Of a stretch of DNA of 64,000 nt, positions 50,669-62,081 are shown piece after piece (within the stretch, counting starts at the first letter, position 1; each line of letters starts with the position of its first letter). The notes under the pieces were generated by a model, which saw only the letters and a program-made list of their open reading frames with translations, did no database searches and was not told the DNA's origin. Made by a program: the position numbers and the translations under genes. The stretch spans positions 26,972,987 through 27,036,986 of the forward strand of contig CP136063.1 of NCBI GenBank assembly GCA_032622095.1. The letters are read 5' to 3'. The DNA comes from Siphonodentalium dalli. Lineage: Eukaryota > Mollusca > Scaphopoda > Gadilida > Siphonodentaliidae.

Positions 50669-51079
50669 TTACCCAAAACGTTTAGTTGCATTAATGTAGG
50701 ACTGTGTAATATGAAATAGCAATATATTTCTTCTGTGGTCATTTTCAGAGATTCCACAGAGAAGATGCATAATATTTTCTATATGAAAGTTATTTGTTTC
50801 AAGTTTGTGGTAAAATATTCTTCTCTGATTGGTGAACAATGGACAGTGGAAGAAGAAATGACTAGCATCCTCCTTCGGAAAACCACATTGACAATTAGGA
50901 CTATCAGCTATGTGATTATTTTGCATGTCACTCTTTAAGTCGCTACAATAGTTTCGGAGTTTACAATGGTTGACACTAACATTCCGATGACCTGTTCTAT
51001 AAAGTGGATAGGGTTTTGGAGCAGGGGCGATTATGTTTGGGTCAGAATCATATTCAATAAAACGCCGTTCCGTGCTAGT
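50669..51079 (-). pseudogene. C-terminal fragment of a second non-LTR retrotransposon ORF2
   Basis: Read on the minus strand, the frame opens after a stop at 51080-51082 and runs 136 codons to its stop at 50669. It contains P-Y-P-L-Y-R-T-G-H-R-N-V, then N-H-C-K-L-R, then S-P-N-C-Q-C-G-F-P-K-E-D-A-S-H-F-F-F-H-C-P. The C-x-C...H-x4-C tail with E-D-x-x-H-F-F-F is typical of LINE ORF2 C-termini. It differs from the fragment at 46419 in spacing and sequence, so it is a separate family. The 5' part is replaced by the repeat that starts near 51072. Confidence 0.75.
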
Positions 51080-52277
51080 CTATTTCTGATTGGTAATAAC
51101 AAACCGCGTGTTTTTCACTTTTGTGCGATAAGTTGAAAACGGCTGCAAAATGGCGGTGATAATGAACATTATTTTTTAAAGAGCACATGAAGCCAGCATA
51201 ACATTAATTCGTGCTCGCCAATTTACCCTTTTGAAGATTTAATAAAGTATGTATAGTTACAACTAATCGCCCGATTCTGGACATTCTTACTAATAAGTGG
51301 ATTTCATAATACTCGGGTACACAGGCGCTGGTGAAATTTCCCAGCCTAGTATATATAACAGTATGTTATAATCTGTATTATTTTCGGTCACCAAACAGTA
51401 AGTGTTATCATGCATGCAGCTAATCTATGTGTAGAGAGTGTCTTTCTCATATCCCAAATGAACGATATAAATATGTAATGTGGATTGCCAAGCTGCACAT
51501 TTTGACTATCTCAAATGGGTCACTAATTAAATTTTCACTAATCATGCTCTTAAATATTCATTAATGTGCAACTAAACCACAAACACTGTATACCATAAGT
51601 GTTTATTGGAGTGCCAGTCAACAATGTCGGATGGGGCACACTTAAGCATGTGGTCGAATCGTTGAATTATGCAATCTTATCAGCAACGAGATTATATATT
51701 GGCTCACGTTACCACATCTGTTGATAGAGTTGGGATTCTTTTCTCGATCTAGCAAGACAGCGCCTATATATCTGTTGGGAGAGTTAGATTCTTTTCTCGA
51801 TCTGGAAAGTTATAGCTCCATCTCTTGTAACAATAGTTACCCGATTTGTTTGTAAATCACATCCATTTTCAAGAGTGTTCAATGTCGCACAGCGCACCGG
51901 TTGTGTTTCTTGGTCAACACACGCCCAACTGGATTTTCCAGTTAACCCATTGGACGTGGTGCTCTAAGTTGGTCAGAGCATTGGAATATAGTTATTTACC
52001 AGAATAAAAAAAACGTTATCTGGAGCATAGCTCAATCCAGAAGAAAATAATTATTCCAATTTTTGTTTTAATCTAAAGCCATATGGCGGTTTGCACCTCA
52101 AAATACATGTTTCCCCTTTTAATTTTCCCGGTATCGAAATAGGTCTATAAATGCTTGAACTACATTTCTGTAGGCATTGCATGTGCCTGCATGTCGCATT
52201 GAAGTGAACAAAACAAAATTTTAACACGGCATTTGATTCCCAAACAACAGCCATATTGCACGGCATGGAACAGAAAA
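51072..52277 (+). repeat. Unit A of a three-unit tandem repeat (1206 bp, internally deleted)
   Basis: It aligns along its length with unit B. Shared blocks include TAGTCTATT-CTGATTGGTAATAA, GCGATAAGTTGAAAACG, AAATGGCGGTGATAATGA, GCTCGCCAATTTACCCTTTTGA and CAACAATGTCGGATGGGGC. Unit A lacks ~225 bp present in B (52560-52784), with CCA at both deletion ends. The left end lies inside the minus-strand LINE fragment. An inverted pair AACACGGCA / TGCCGTGTT spans the A/B junction (about 52221 to 52288). No coding. Confidence 0.8.
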
Positions 52278-53716
52278 GAGCGTGCCGTGTTAGTCTATTC
52301 CTGATTGGTAATAATAAAGAGCGTTTTGTTTCACTTTTATGCGATAAGTTGAAAACGACTGCGAAATGGCGGTGATAATGAAAATTATTTTTTAAAGAGC
52401 ACATGAAGCCAGCATAACATTAATTCGTGCTCGCCAATTTACCCTTTTGAAGATTTAATAAAGTATGTATAGTTACAACTAATCGCCCGATTCTGGACAT
52501 TCTTACTAATAAGTGGGTTTCATAATACTCGGGTACACAGGCGCTGGTGAAATTTCCCAAAAAGGCAGTATTACAATATTATTTTCAATATGTGTTAAGG
52601 TATTGACCCCATGTTACATTTCCGATTTGCCTTGTCCGATTTGACACTATACAACCGTAATGGGTATGTCCTACTTTGACCAGAAAATAATTAGATTGGT
52701 CAATGGGCTCATTGGTGAGAGGTTGTCGTGCATGGCCAGATGTCGACTTTCGAAATAAGTTTAATACGCTTTGATTTGTTACCAGCCTAGTATATATAAC
52801 AGTATGTTATAATCTGTGTTATTTTCGGTCACCAAACAGTAAGTGTTATCATGCATGCAGCTAATCTATGTGTATTGAGTGTCTTTCTCATATCCCAAAT
52901 GAACTATATAAATATGTCATGTGGATTGCCAAGCTGCACATTTTGACTATCTCAAGTGGGTCACTAATTAAATTTTCACTAATCATGCTCTTAAATATTC
53001 ATTAATGTGCAACTATACCACAAACACTGTATACCATAAGTGTTTATTTGAGTGCCAGTCAACAATGTCGGATGGGGCACACTTAAGCATGTGGTCGAAT
53101 CGTTGAATTATGCAATCTTATCAGCAACGAGATTATATATTGGCTCACGTTACCACATCTGTTGATAGAGTTGGGATTCTTTTCTCGATCTAGCAAGACA
53201 GCGCCTATATCCGTTGGGAGAGTTAGATTCTTTTCTCGATCTGGAAAGTTATAGCTCCATCTCTTGTAACAATAGTTACCCGATTTGTTTGTAAAGCACA
53301 TCCATTTTCAAGCGTGTTCAATGTCGCACAGCGCACGGGTTGTGTTTCTTGGTCAACACACGCCCAACTGGATTTTCCAGTTAACCCATTGGACGTGGTG
53401 CTCTAAGTTGGTCAGAGCATTGGAATATAGTTATTTACCAGAATAAAAAAAACGTTATCTGGAGCATAGCTCAATCCAGAAAAAAAAATTATTCCAATTT
53501 TTGTTTTAATCTATAGCCATATGGCGGTTTGCACCTCAAAATACATGTTTCCCCTTTTAATTTTCCCGGTATCGAAATAGGTCTATAAATGCTTGAACTA
53601 CATTTCTGTAGGCATTGCCTGTGCCTGCATGTCGCATTGAAGTGAACAAAACACAATTTTAACACGGCATTTGATTCCCAAAGAACAGCCATATGCACGG
53701 CATGGAACAGAAAAGA
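52278..53716 (+). repeat. Unit B of the tandem repeat (1439 bp, most complete)
   Basis: This unit keeps the ~225-bp segment missing from A, including the undisturbed sequence GATTTGACACTATACAACCG at about 52640-52659. That sequence is the empty site of the transposon found in unit C. The remainder is nearly identical to unit A, with scattered substitutions. Confidence 0.8.
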
Positions 53717-54086
53717 GCGTGCCGTGTTAGTCTATTCCTGATTGGTAATAATAAAGAGCGTTTTGTTTCACTTTTGTGCGATAAGTTGAAAACGACTGCG
53801 AAATGGCGGTGATAATGAACATGATTTTTTTCTGAGCATATGAAGCCAGCATAACATTAATTCGTGCTCGCCAATTTACTCTTTTGACGATTTAATAAAG
53901 TATGTATAGTTACAACTAATCGCCCGATTCCGGACATTTCTTACTAATAAGTGGGTTTCATAATACTCGGGTACACAGGCGCTGGTGAAATTTCACAAAA
54001 AGGCAGTATTATGTGTTGAAGTATTGGTCCCATGTTACATTTCCGAGTTCTAATTACAATAAAGTTGCCTTGTCCGATTTGACACT
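53717..54086 (+). repeat. Unit C, left part, cut by a transposon
   Basis: It begins like unit B (GTGCCGTGTTAGTCTATTCC). It runs to GATTTGACACT, where the 1958-bp element is inserted, and continues at 56045. It is slightly more diverged than A versus B. Confidence 0.75.
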
Positions 54087-54250
54087 TAGTCTGGTCGTTG
54101 AGACTCGATTTTGAGGTGAACCTAGAACAAATTGTTTACAAGCTGTTTTCGGTGTCATTCGACTCGGAAAAGCATCATGAACAACATATCCAAAATCCGC
54201 AAAAATCCGCGTTGGGGAAACTTTGTTATCCACGATGGCGTCCAACATGG
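54087..54250 (+). repeat. Left terminal inverted repeat of the 1958-bp element
   Basis: Matches the inverse of 55890-56044 with small indels. Read outward (minus strand), both ends hold an open frame starting at ATG...GACGCCATC. Both encode A-D-F-G-Y-V, and K-T-A-C-K-Q-F-V-L-G about a dozen codons later. Confidence 0.75.
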
Positions 54251-55889
54251 TTGTCTATACTACATCAGTTCTCGATATAAGTCATTATACGATATATAGT
54301 GGCATCAGAATTATGCCGTTATATCAGTTTGTGTTAAATTAGAATGCGGGAGCGAGTAGAGTGACACGGACAGAAAATTATACAATCGTGGCCATGAAAT
54401 GGCTGTCAAAATGGCCGCAACTCCAAACCATACCACGTAGAAAGCAACATATTGGGTAACTACATAAGAGTGAAATACGTATTGGCAATATACAAGTCGG
54501 TTGTTAAATATTTTTAAAGGTACACACATCATTAAAACAAATCAATCTGAAGGATCATCGGTCACTGCACAGCAAGTCAACCCCCCAATGATTTACGTCT
54601 TTAACGTTTTGGGCTAAACAAAAATAGCTCGTGCATGCAACACACGAACTAATGTTTCGCCTCACAGTGCATGGTAGTTTCATTCGGCATGGTGATTAAA
54701 TATTGAATGCAACGCCGAAATTTAAGTGCATACTCTAGAGGTATAAATACTTGTTATATTTCCGGAATTGTCAACACTCCCGGTGATAATAAACGATACA
54801 CGTATGTCGCAATGGTTATTATACTGTAAAGAAACACTCATATCTTCAATGGATTAGCACCGAATCTCACCAGGTCAAAGAGACTGTACATAGTATATTG
54901 TATGTAAGACTAATTTTCATTCTGCTACCAACCCGGTTTCTTAGTAGACAATTTTGTTAAAATTACTTCAGTGGCCACTTTACAACTAGAATAAGCTACA
55001 GCGCAATGCACACTATTAGTTTTCAGTATATTTTTGTTTGAAAATATATTACCATTACCACCCACGTAATCGTGCTAAATATCAGGTGGTCATCATTTAA
55101 GATGTTATTCCAACGTTGAAAATTCACCCAATATTGTTAGTTGTGGTTCTGTGTGCAACAGACATGTGTAACATTATGGAAAATGGGTAAACGCGGTGAT
55201 GCGGTTGAAGACAACGTAGTAAGTTTCGCGTAGATGTGGCCTTGGTGAATTCAACCAAATATAATTTCCAGGTATAAACACAGTCTCTGTCACAGATTAT
55301 GTAGGCAATGTTGGTCAAGTTTTGAATTTATTGAAGACAGTCTATGGTACTCATTTGTGATTTAATAAATTTAGTTCATGGTACACCATCACGCATTCTT
55401 GTGATAAAAGGGAAATATTCGTGTTTTATCACTTGATCTGAGGCAACTATAACTACTATTTTGAGAAACGTACAATAGGATCTACGCATTCTCTCCAGTA
55501 CAATATGAACATAATTCATACCGTTTTATAGCATTTCATTTTTTAAGGTTTTATACCGTAGATAATAAATAAATGGTGATCGGTCTCATTCGTGAGACTG
55601 CTCTGAATACATATATTTCTGCTTCTAGAGAAAGGCCGCATAGTCAATACATCCCTACTAAATCCCGTTTAGCTGTTTAATTACACATATATCACACGAT
55701 TAGGACTAGCTATTCAATTTTGCACTAAATGTAAATTTCATTCGATTTTGTCCATTTTGGTGGCCATTTTGGGAAAAATATTCTACATATATGGTTTACG
55801 ACTAAGCAATGTTTGTGTATATTTCAATTTATTACGAATTTGGCATTAATTGGAGCACCTGCCGCAGAATTCAGTATTTTCCGATAACA

Positions 55890-56044
55890 ACAGACATTAT
55901 GGACGCCATCTTCAATAGAGAATTTTCCCCAAAGCGGATTTTAGCGGATTTTGGATATGTTCCCTACATTCTGCCCGACAATAAGACACAAAAAACAGCT
56001 TGTAAACAATTTGTTCTAGGTCCAATGCTTCAACGACCAGACTA
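55890..56044 (-). repeat. Right terminal inverted repeat of the 1958-bp element
   Basis: Inverse of 54087-54250. Read outward (plus strand), ATGGACGCCATC starts a short frame containing the same A-D-F-G-Y-V and K-T-A-C-K-Q-F-V-L-G words as the left end. Confidence 0.75.
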
Positions 56045-56347
56045 ACTATACAACCGTCATGGGTATGTCCTACATTGACCAGAAAATAATTAGATTGGGC
56101 ATATGGACTCATTAGTGAGAGGTTGTCGTGCATGGCCAGATGTGGACTTTCGAAAGAAGTTTAACACGCTTTGATTTTTTTCAGCCTAGAATATATAACG
56201 GTATGTTATAATCTGTGTTATTTTCGGTTAGAAAACAATAAGTGTTACCGTGCATGCAGCTAATCTATGTGTAGAGAGTGTCTTTCTCATATCCCAAATT
56301 AACTATATAATTATGTAATGTGGATTGCCAAGCTGCACAGTTTGACA
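56045..56347 (+). repeat. Unit C, right part after the transposon
   Basis: It resumes with ACTATACAACCG and follows unit B through TGGCCAGATGT, TATATAAC-GTATGTTATAATC and GATTGCCAAGCTGCACA. It then diverges at about 56347. This confirms that the element interrupted an existing repeat copy. Confidence 0.75.
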
Positions 56348-56494
56348 TATTTCAGCCAACATTACTGTCCCAAATGCATTGATAACACTTGGTGTGACGG
56401 AGTTACCTCAAACGGACATAGCTCATTCAAGCTTCCAAATATTGCCCACACAGTTTGAAATGAGGTATATATATCTATATCTATATTTGCGAAT

Positions 56495-56516
56495 GTCTGT
56501 CTGTCTGTCTGTCTGT
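56495..56516 (+). repeat. (GTCT)n microsatellite
   Basis: GTCT repeated for 22 bp at the head of the first satellite block. A decayed version heads the second block at about 57832-57855. Confidence 0.85.
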
Positions 56517-58450
56517 GTTCTATAGAAATTCACAGGGGACCATCTAGATGATGCCAAAGGGGTCTACTAGGAGTAGCTTTTTACGAGAAAGATAATGGTC
56601 GGGGTTAGAATTTTCTAAAGTGACGCCGTTGTTGTCAGAAAAGGGGAGGGGCAGAAAAAAAATTGTCGGCGATTGCCACCAAACTTATATATAATAATCC
56701 CCATGATATGAGGAATCTAACGGTGTGGTTTAAATATGGCAAAAGTCGCGCCGTTCGCGTCAGGGGTGCCCGGAAGAGGGAGGGGGAGATTTTTGTTCTG
56801 TCGCCAATTTCAACCAAACTTATATATAATCATCCCCATGATATGAAAAAACCAACGGTGTGGTTTAAAAGTGGCGTCGTTTGAGTCAGGGATGCACGGA
56901 AGGGGAGAGGGGCACCAAAATTGAAAAACTAATTTTAGCGCCGATCTCCACCAAATTGATATATATTCTTCTTCATGATACAAGGAATCAAATTGTGCGA
57001 TTTAACAACGCCAAATTGTTGTCTTTTGGTTCAGAGATTAGGAGGGGGTGGGCACTAAATTTGATAATAATTGGTTTAGTCGCCGATTGCCACCACACTT
57101 ATACAAAATCATCCCCATGGTATGAGGAGTCTAATTGTGTTGCTTATATCTGTCAAATGTGGCCTCATTCGAGTCAGGGTTGCATTGAAAGGGACAGGGG
57201 CACCAAAATTGACGCACAATGTTTTGCGCCAATTTCCACCAAATTGATACACGTTCTTATCCAAGATACGAGGAATCTAATCCTGTGATTTAAAGACGCC
57301 ATAGTGGTGCTGTTTGTTTGAGAGATGGGGGGTGGATTGGCACCAAATTTGATAAAAAAAATTGTTTAGTCGCCGATTACCACCAAACTTATAAACAATC
57401 ATCTCCATGATATCAGGAGTATAATCGTGTGGTTTAAGGATGTCATAAGTTGGGCCATTCGAGTCAGTGGTGTATAGAGATGAGAGGGACACAACAAATT
57501 ATATCTATATGTTTAGTGCCGATTTCCACCAGATTGATACATATTCTTCTCTGTGATACGAGGAATCTTATCGTGTCGTTTAGATACACCAAAAGTGTGC
57601 CCTATGGGTGAGAGATATGGGGACCTTCAATTTGATACGAATTTGTATACTCGCCAATTTTCACCAATTTCATATATATGCATCTCAAATCTCTAATGAG
57701 TCTTAGTGTGTGCAGCTTGAGACTGAAATAGGGACGGGAGGGTCACCAAGATTGATACAAAATATTTTTAGTACTAATTACCATCAAATTCAGACACGTT
57801 CTTCTCAAATGATACAAGAAATCAAATCGTGCTGTCTGTCTTTCTGCCTGTCTGTGTGCGTTCTATATATAACTTCACGCGGTACAATCGAGATGGCACC
57901 AAGGCGTTCTAAGAGGGGTAACTGTTTACAAGGAAGATAACGGTGCGGGTAAAAAAATTCTAAAATGACGCTGTTGGTGTCAGGGGAAGAAAAGGGGGAG
58001 GTCGGCAAAATTAAAAATATATCGTGAAATAGTTTTGTCGCCGATTTCCACCAAACGAATACATAATCACCTTCGCAATATGGCGTTGTTCGAGTCAACG
58101 TTGCATCAACAATTGATTTAATAAACTATTTTTAACCCAGATTTCCACCAAATTGATATATTATTCTTCTCTATGATACGAGGAATATCATCGTGTGATT
58201 TAAAGACGTCAAATTGCTGTCGGTTGGGTGAGATATGGGTCATAACTATTCTCAGAATTTGTTTAGTTACTGATTACCACCAAACATATATATAATCATC
58301 GCCAGTATATCATGCATCCACGAATCTAATCTAATGGGAGTGGTTTAAATATGTCAAAAGAGGCAAACGCTGGTACAAATTTATTTGGCACCAATTTCCA
58401 CCGAATTCATACACGTTTTTCTCTAATGATATACCATGAATTAAATCACA
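56495..58450 (+). repeat. ~140-bp satellite with two alternating monomer types, about 13 monomers in two blocks
   Basis: Monomers start with 'CGCCGATT-CCACCAAA'. Type a continues CTTATATATAATCATCCCCATGATATGAGG; type b continues TTGATA(C/T)ATATTCTTCT-TGATACGAGG. Starts near 56671(a), 56805(a), 56939(b), 57080(a), 57228(b), 57371(a), 57516(b), 57652(a-like), 57776(b), 58030(a), 58138(b), 58272(a) and 58390(b) show a dimeric higher-order pattern. Each of two blocks is headed by a related (TCTG)n plus 'TTCTATA...AAGATAA-GGT-GGG...TGACGC-GTTG-TGTCAG' segment, at 56495 and at about 57832. Open frames through it are repeat-derived. Confidence 0.75.
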
Positions 58451-59299
58451 TTTGGTGTCGTTTGCGTCGCGGATGGCGAGCGGATATGCACTATCATTGA
58501 TAAGATTGCTATAGCTGATATTCACATATAAGTTATATACAGTCACCAGGCCATCTCCATATCATTTTAAGCAGTGTTGGACGTTCACATTTCACAATCC
58601 CGACAGATGGTGACCCACTTATATTATATCTTCTTAACTGTCATATTTAAATGGGAATAGCAATCAGGGCATTCACAAAATGAGCTAGCAAAAAGAGATA
58701 CATAGAAGAAGCATTAAACGTATATTTATCATTCTATTGAAGAGATACATATATTCGTGCAAACTGAGAGACCTCGAACCGTCAGAGGATTGCATATATA
58801 TAACAAAATTGAGTCTGTTCCATTCAATACAGTTTCCACAAAAAAGTTACAATTTGTCAAGAGATATGGAAGGCCTGTTCAAAAATAGTGGTCACAGTGT
58901 GCAGTCAAATATAGTTTCTTCTGATATACAAGAAAATGCAGTTAGTAGCATAAGACTTTTCAGGATCCTCCCAATACTGCACATCTGACAAGGGTTTTAT
59001 AACAGACTCCTCGACTGACATAAACAACTCAAAATCTCGCTCTGTGCCTGGCACATGTAGCTAATATTTATGCGCATCAACATTTCGTTTAAACTGAGAA
59101 TATTTAGCCAATATATAGCACCATGAACAGAGGAGCACCTGGAAATTTCTTTGAAACATCTTTATCTTCATGGAGATATGATAGCCAGGTGTCCTCGAGA
59201 ACTTAGTCCAACCCGCTAAATTGATTGATACATCTCAATATTTAAAACCCAATTATCATCTTTTATCGAACTAATGTGTTTATGATGGTCATGTATCAT
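58451..59299. other. No supported gene
   Basis: AT-rich sequence. Short open frames such as 58737-58988 have no recognisable motif or splice context. Confidence 0.45.
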
Positions 59300-59573
59300 A
59301 TTATAACGTCTAATGTATACGCAGTTGTAAATAAATAAATACTTCATTATTGTTGGAACGGATTAATCGCGACAAACAGAATGACAATTGACAAGGTGAG
59401 CCACTACTTATATCCCATGACTGTAATAATCATGTTTTATGATGCTATTTGAATATACAATTTATGAGAAACACTATAAGCAAGAGCATTCTCTGTCCCC
59501 AACAAATATCCACAGCATACAGAGGGTTTTTCATCACATTAACCTGGGCAACGCCGGGTAACCCTGCTAGTAT
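59300..59573 (-). repeat. Dispersed repeat ending in ATACTAGCAGGGT (minus orientation)
   Basis: Read on the minus strand it starts ATACTAGCAGGGTTACCCGG and continues with a GC-rich CGTTGCCCAGGT and a TGTGATGAAAAACCC block. The same 13-base start, ATACTAGCAGGGT, opens the repeat at 23570 on the plus strand. The left limit is uncertain. ACCCGG-CGTTGC-CCAGGT forms an imperfect foldback. Probably a transposon or retroposon end; class unknown. Confidence 0.45.
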
Positions 59574-60560
59574 ATGATAAATTGATAAAACACGAAATGT
59601 TGATATACCGGCTTCATACGCTCTGAAACAAAATACTTGCCAATGTGACATCCATTTTTCATTTTTTTTCGCCCAGAAGTGAAAACAAACACTCTTCATT
59701 TATACCATGCATATCTGGAATAGGCTAACACAGAACGTTCTTTTATGTTCCGTGTCGTGCACTGTCGTTTATGTCGTCTATTTGGGACCCAAAGACCGTG
59801 TTGACATGTAGTTGTATTTTTGTGACTTCGTTGCAGCTTTCAGGGGCATATACTCCCCGTATATATATAAATGTATGGTGCAAGTATTTATCGACATATT
59901 GCGATACTGGAAAAAAATCGAAAGTATTGGTTTATAATATATTCATGTATTATACTCACGAATATCTTGAATGTGATCGAACACCAATTTTATCCTAATT
60001 GTATTTGGAGGTATACATATTTCGCGACATATAGGCACAATAGTTCATAACTTCGATGTTAACCAATTATGGCCATGCATGTGTGGCTTCTACTTATGAC
60101 TATATGTCGATATTGCATATGATATCGGAAATCAGTCCGGTCCAAATTTTATTTCAGGAGTTATGACTTCTAGAGTCTGTTTGGGCGTTGTTTCACAATT
60201 TGCACACTCGTAGATGGCATGCCTGAAACGGACATGGATCATTCCAGCTTCCAACTTTTGTCTACATAATTTGGAAGTATGTATATATAAGACAGGTTGA
60301 CAAATACACAAAATACTGATATCCCGGCTTCATATTTTTATTGAAAATAATTTCCATGACAGCTATATCTCGAGCTGGTTCAAGTATTTCCACATATATA
60401 GGTTAAACAGAGACTCTTTATGTTTACGGCATCAGGAACAGCCCGCAGAATAATATTTCGAGTAGTTTATTGACCTATTTCGATACCGGGGAAAATTAAA
60501 TTGCAAACATCATTAGGTTAATGTGCGGGACAAACGGCCATGTGACTTTAACTCGAAACC
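59574..60560. repeat. Two diverged copies of a dispersed repeat, related in inverse to the 51-54 kb units
   Basis: GATATACCGGCTTCATA (59602) and GATATCCCGGCTTCATA (60318) mark the two copies. TATTTATCGACATATTGCGATACTGG (about 59885) corresponds to TTTATTGACCTATTTCGATACCGG (about 60463). The second phrase is the inverse of sequence at about 52130-52155 in unit A. AACGGACAT-G-TCATTC-AGCTTCCAA also recurs at about 56412 and 60227. No coding. Confidence 0.5.
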
Positions 60561-61299
60561 CAGTTCTGCCAAACCTGTACATCGAGAGTCATTACTCTTC
60601 TTGACTCGCACACAATGGGAACATTGAATATGCACAAAAAACACAGCCAGACTCGACCCATCTTATGACAAATTCCCCTGTACTCGCATCGTTGCAAATT
60701 TAAAGGTGGACTACATGTATTAAAATTGTATTTTGGGGGATTTGGTCTGATGTAATAACAAGAACTTTACCAATATACCAGCGTGAGTACAAGCGCATGT
60801 GTCATAATGCGGACCGTATATATATATATATCGATATGTGGATTTAAGGGTAGCCATAACACTATACGAAGAAAAAAAACACCATGCAGAGTTCATATTC
60901 GTATGCGGAAAGGATCCCGTCAATGGTATATAGCAAGCATATTGTGTCAAGTTTTAAAGATCAATTGGAAACGAAGAAGTCCAAACTTAGACACAATTCA
61001 GTACATGCATGTTGCCGATCATTATATCTAAGTTGAACAATGAGGATAGCTTTACTGAACAAAATCCAACAAAGCTCGTATTTGCATGTGTATAAGTTAC
61101 CATAGTGGTAAATATATGTATACTAATGTTCAAAACAATTGACCAGTAATTGGTAGAGGCTTGGTACATATAACATTTTGGTACATATAACATTTAGGAA
61201 GAATGCATCATATGGTGGTCAAGAAATACACACAAAGAACATCCAAATGTTCATCGCACACATTTTACTATTTGTATTAAGTGATGTAAAACACTCCGG
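60561..61299. other. No supported gene
   Basis: AT-rich, with a short TA tract at 60817-60830. The sequence 'TTGGTACATATAACATTT' is duplicated head-to-tail at about 61160-61197. Nothing else is recognised. Confidence 0.4.
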
Positions 61300-61777
61300 C
61301 ATGGTGATAACTGTGAGGTAATGACACATGTATATAGTAGGTACAAGTCTTTATTATGTTGTGAATAAGATATGCAGTGTGTACAAATATAATGATCAAT
61401 AGTCGCCGCGAATTGGTGTCCCCGAATGGGTGATGCCTGGTGTGAATGATGCCTGGATATGATCTAGGTACGAGATGAGTCTAGTGAAAGCATGATGTGA
61501 TGGGATGTAGTTGTTTCTTATATACTATTTGGGATGCATATTAGATGAGGTGTTTGGCAATACACATCGGGATTGGTTCTTCCGTTATGGTCATCTCCCT
61601 TGACCATATTTGGGAGCCATCTTCATTGTGTGTATATCTTCGCTGAGAGTAAGACGTGTGAGGTTTCGAGAACCGAACACGAATATCTGAGTTTGGGGTT
61701 TTATATATTGGGACATTCGTATAGTTTGAATCAAGTTGTGAGATTATAATGGTGGGCCTGTCTTTCAATCTTTGCAG

Positions 61778-62081
61778 TTATGAATCAACTTTTAAGTGAG
61801 TTAGAGTGTAAGTTAAGCCATGCGAGGGCGTCTGGTCTAGGTTATTTTGGGGTGATCGTCGATTCGATATATCTGACGTACGTGAATGATCAGATAGTCG
61901 ATCAATTTGAGCGGGGAAATGAGCATGCCCGGACTGGGGTATCATCCAAGAGCGATCGATATCTGTGTACGTTGTGGCTGGAGGAAAATGAGAGTTGTTA
62001 CCTCGTATTAAATTTGAGGAGGCAGATTAGGGAAGAGAGGAGAAGGTTGATAGCTCTGTGGTCGGAAGAACAGACTGACTG
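61778..62081 (+). CDS. Candidate coding exon of an unidentified protein (about 101 codons)
   Basis: The open frame starts at ATG 61780, two bases after a good 3' splice site (pyrimidine-rich TCTTTCAATCTTTGCAG ending 61777). It ends in GACTG/GTAAGA, a good 5' splice site at 62081/62082; without splicing it would stop at TAA 62083. Exon length 304 bp would give a phase change. The peptide has protein-like composition: an N-terminal E-L-E-C-K-L-S-H-A-R segment, a hydrophobic V-I-V-D-S-I-Y-L-T-Y-V middle and a charged C-terminal helix rich in R and E. I recognise no family. The surrounding DNA is G/T-rich on this strand, as expected of introns of a plus-strand gene. Confidence 0.45.

Larger units (their letters stand above)
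54087..56044. mobile_element. 1958-bp DNA transposon (apparently non-autonomous) with long terminal inverted repeats
   Basis: The left end TAGTCTGGTCGTTGA is the inverse of the right end TCAACGACCAGACTA. Inverted similarity extends over ~160 bp (54087-54250 against 55890-56044), including CCTAGAACAAATTGTTTACA and its inverse. The element is flanked by ACT on both sides (54084-54086, 56045-56047), while unit B carries the uninterrupted site with a single ACT (52646-52648). A 3-bp target duplication with an empty-site match is strong evidence of transposition. The ~1.6-kb interior shows no transposase, so it is probably mobilised in trans. The superfamily is not determined; PIF/Harbinger also makes 3-bp duplications but usually at TTA/TAA. 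Confidence 0.85.

Noticed and set aside
56881-57288. 135-codon open frame through the ~140-bp satellite
   Set aside because: The frame follows repeated monomers with in-phase length by chance and has no domain.
59445-59699. 84-codon minus-strand frame with a hydrophobic end
   Set aside because: It spans the ATACTAGCAGGGT repeat terminus, so it is repeat-derived and unlikely to be a gene.
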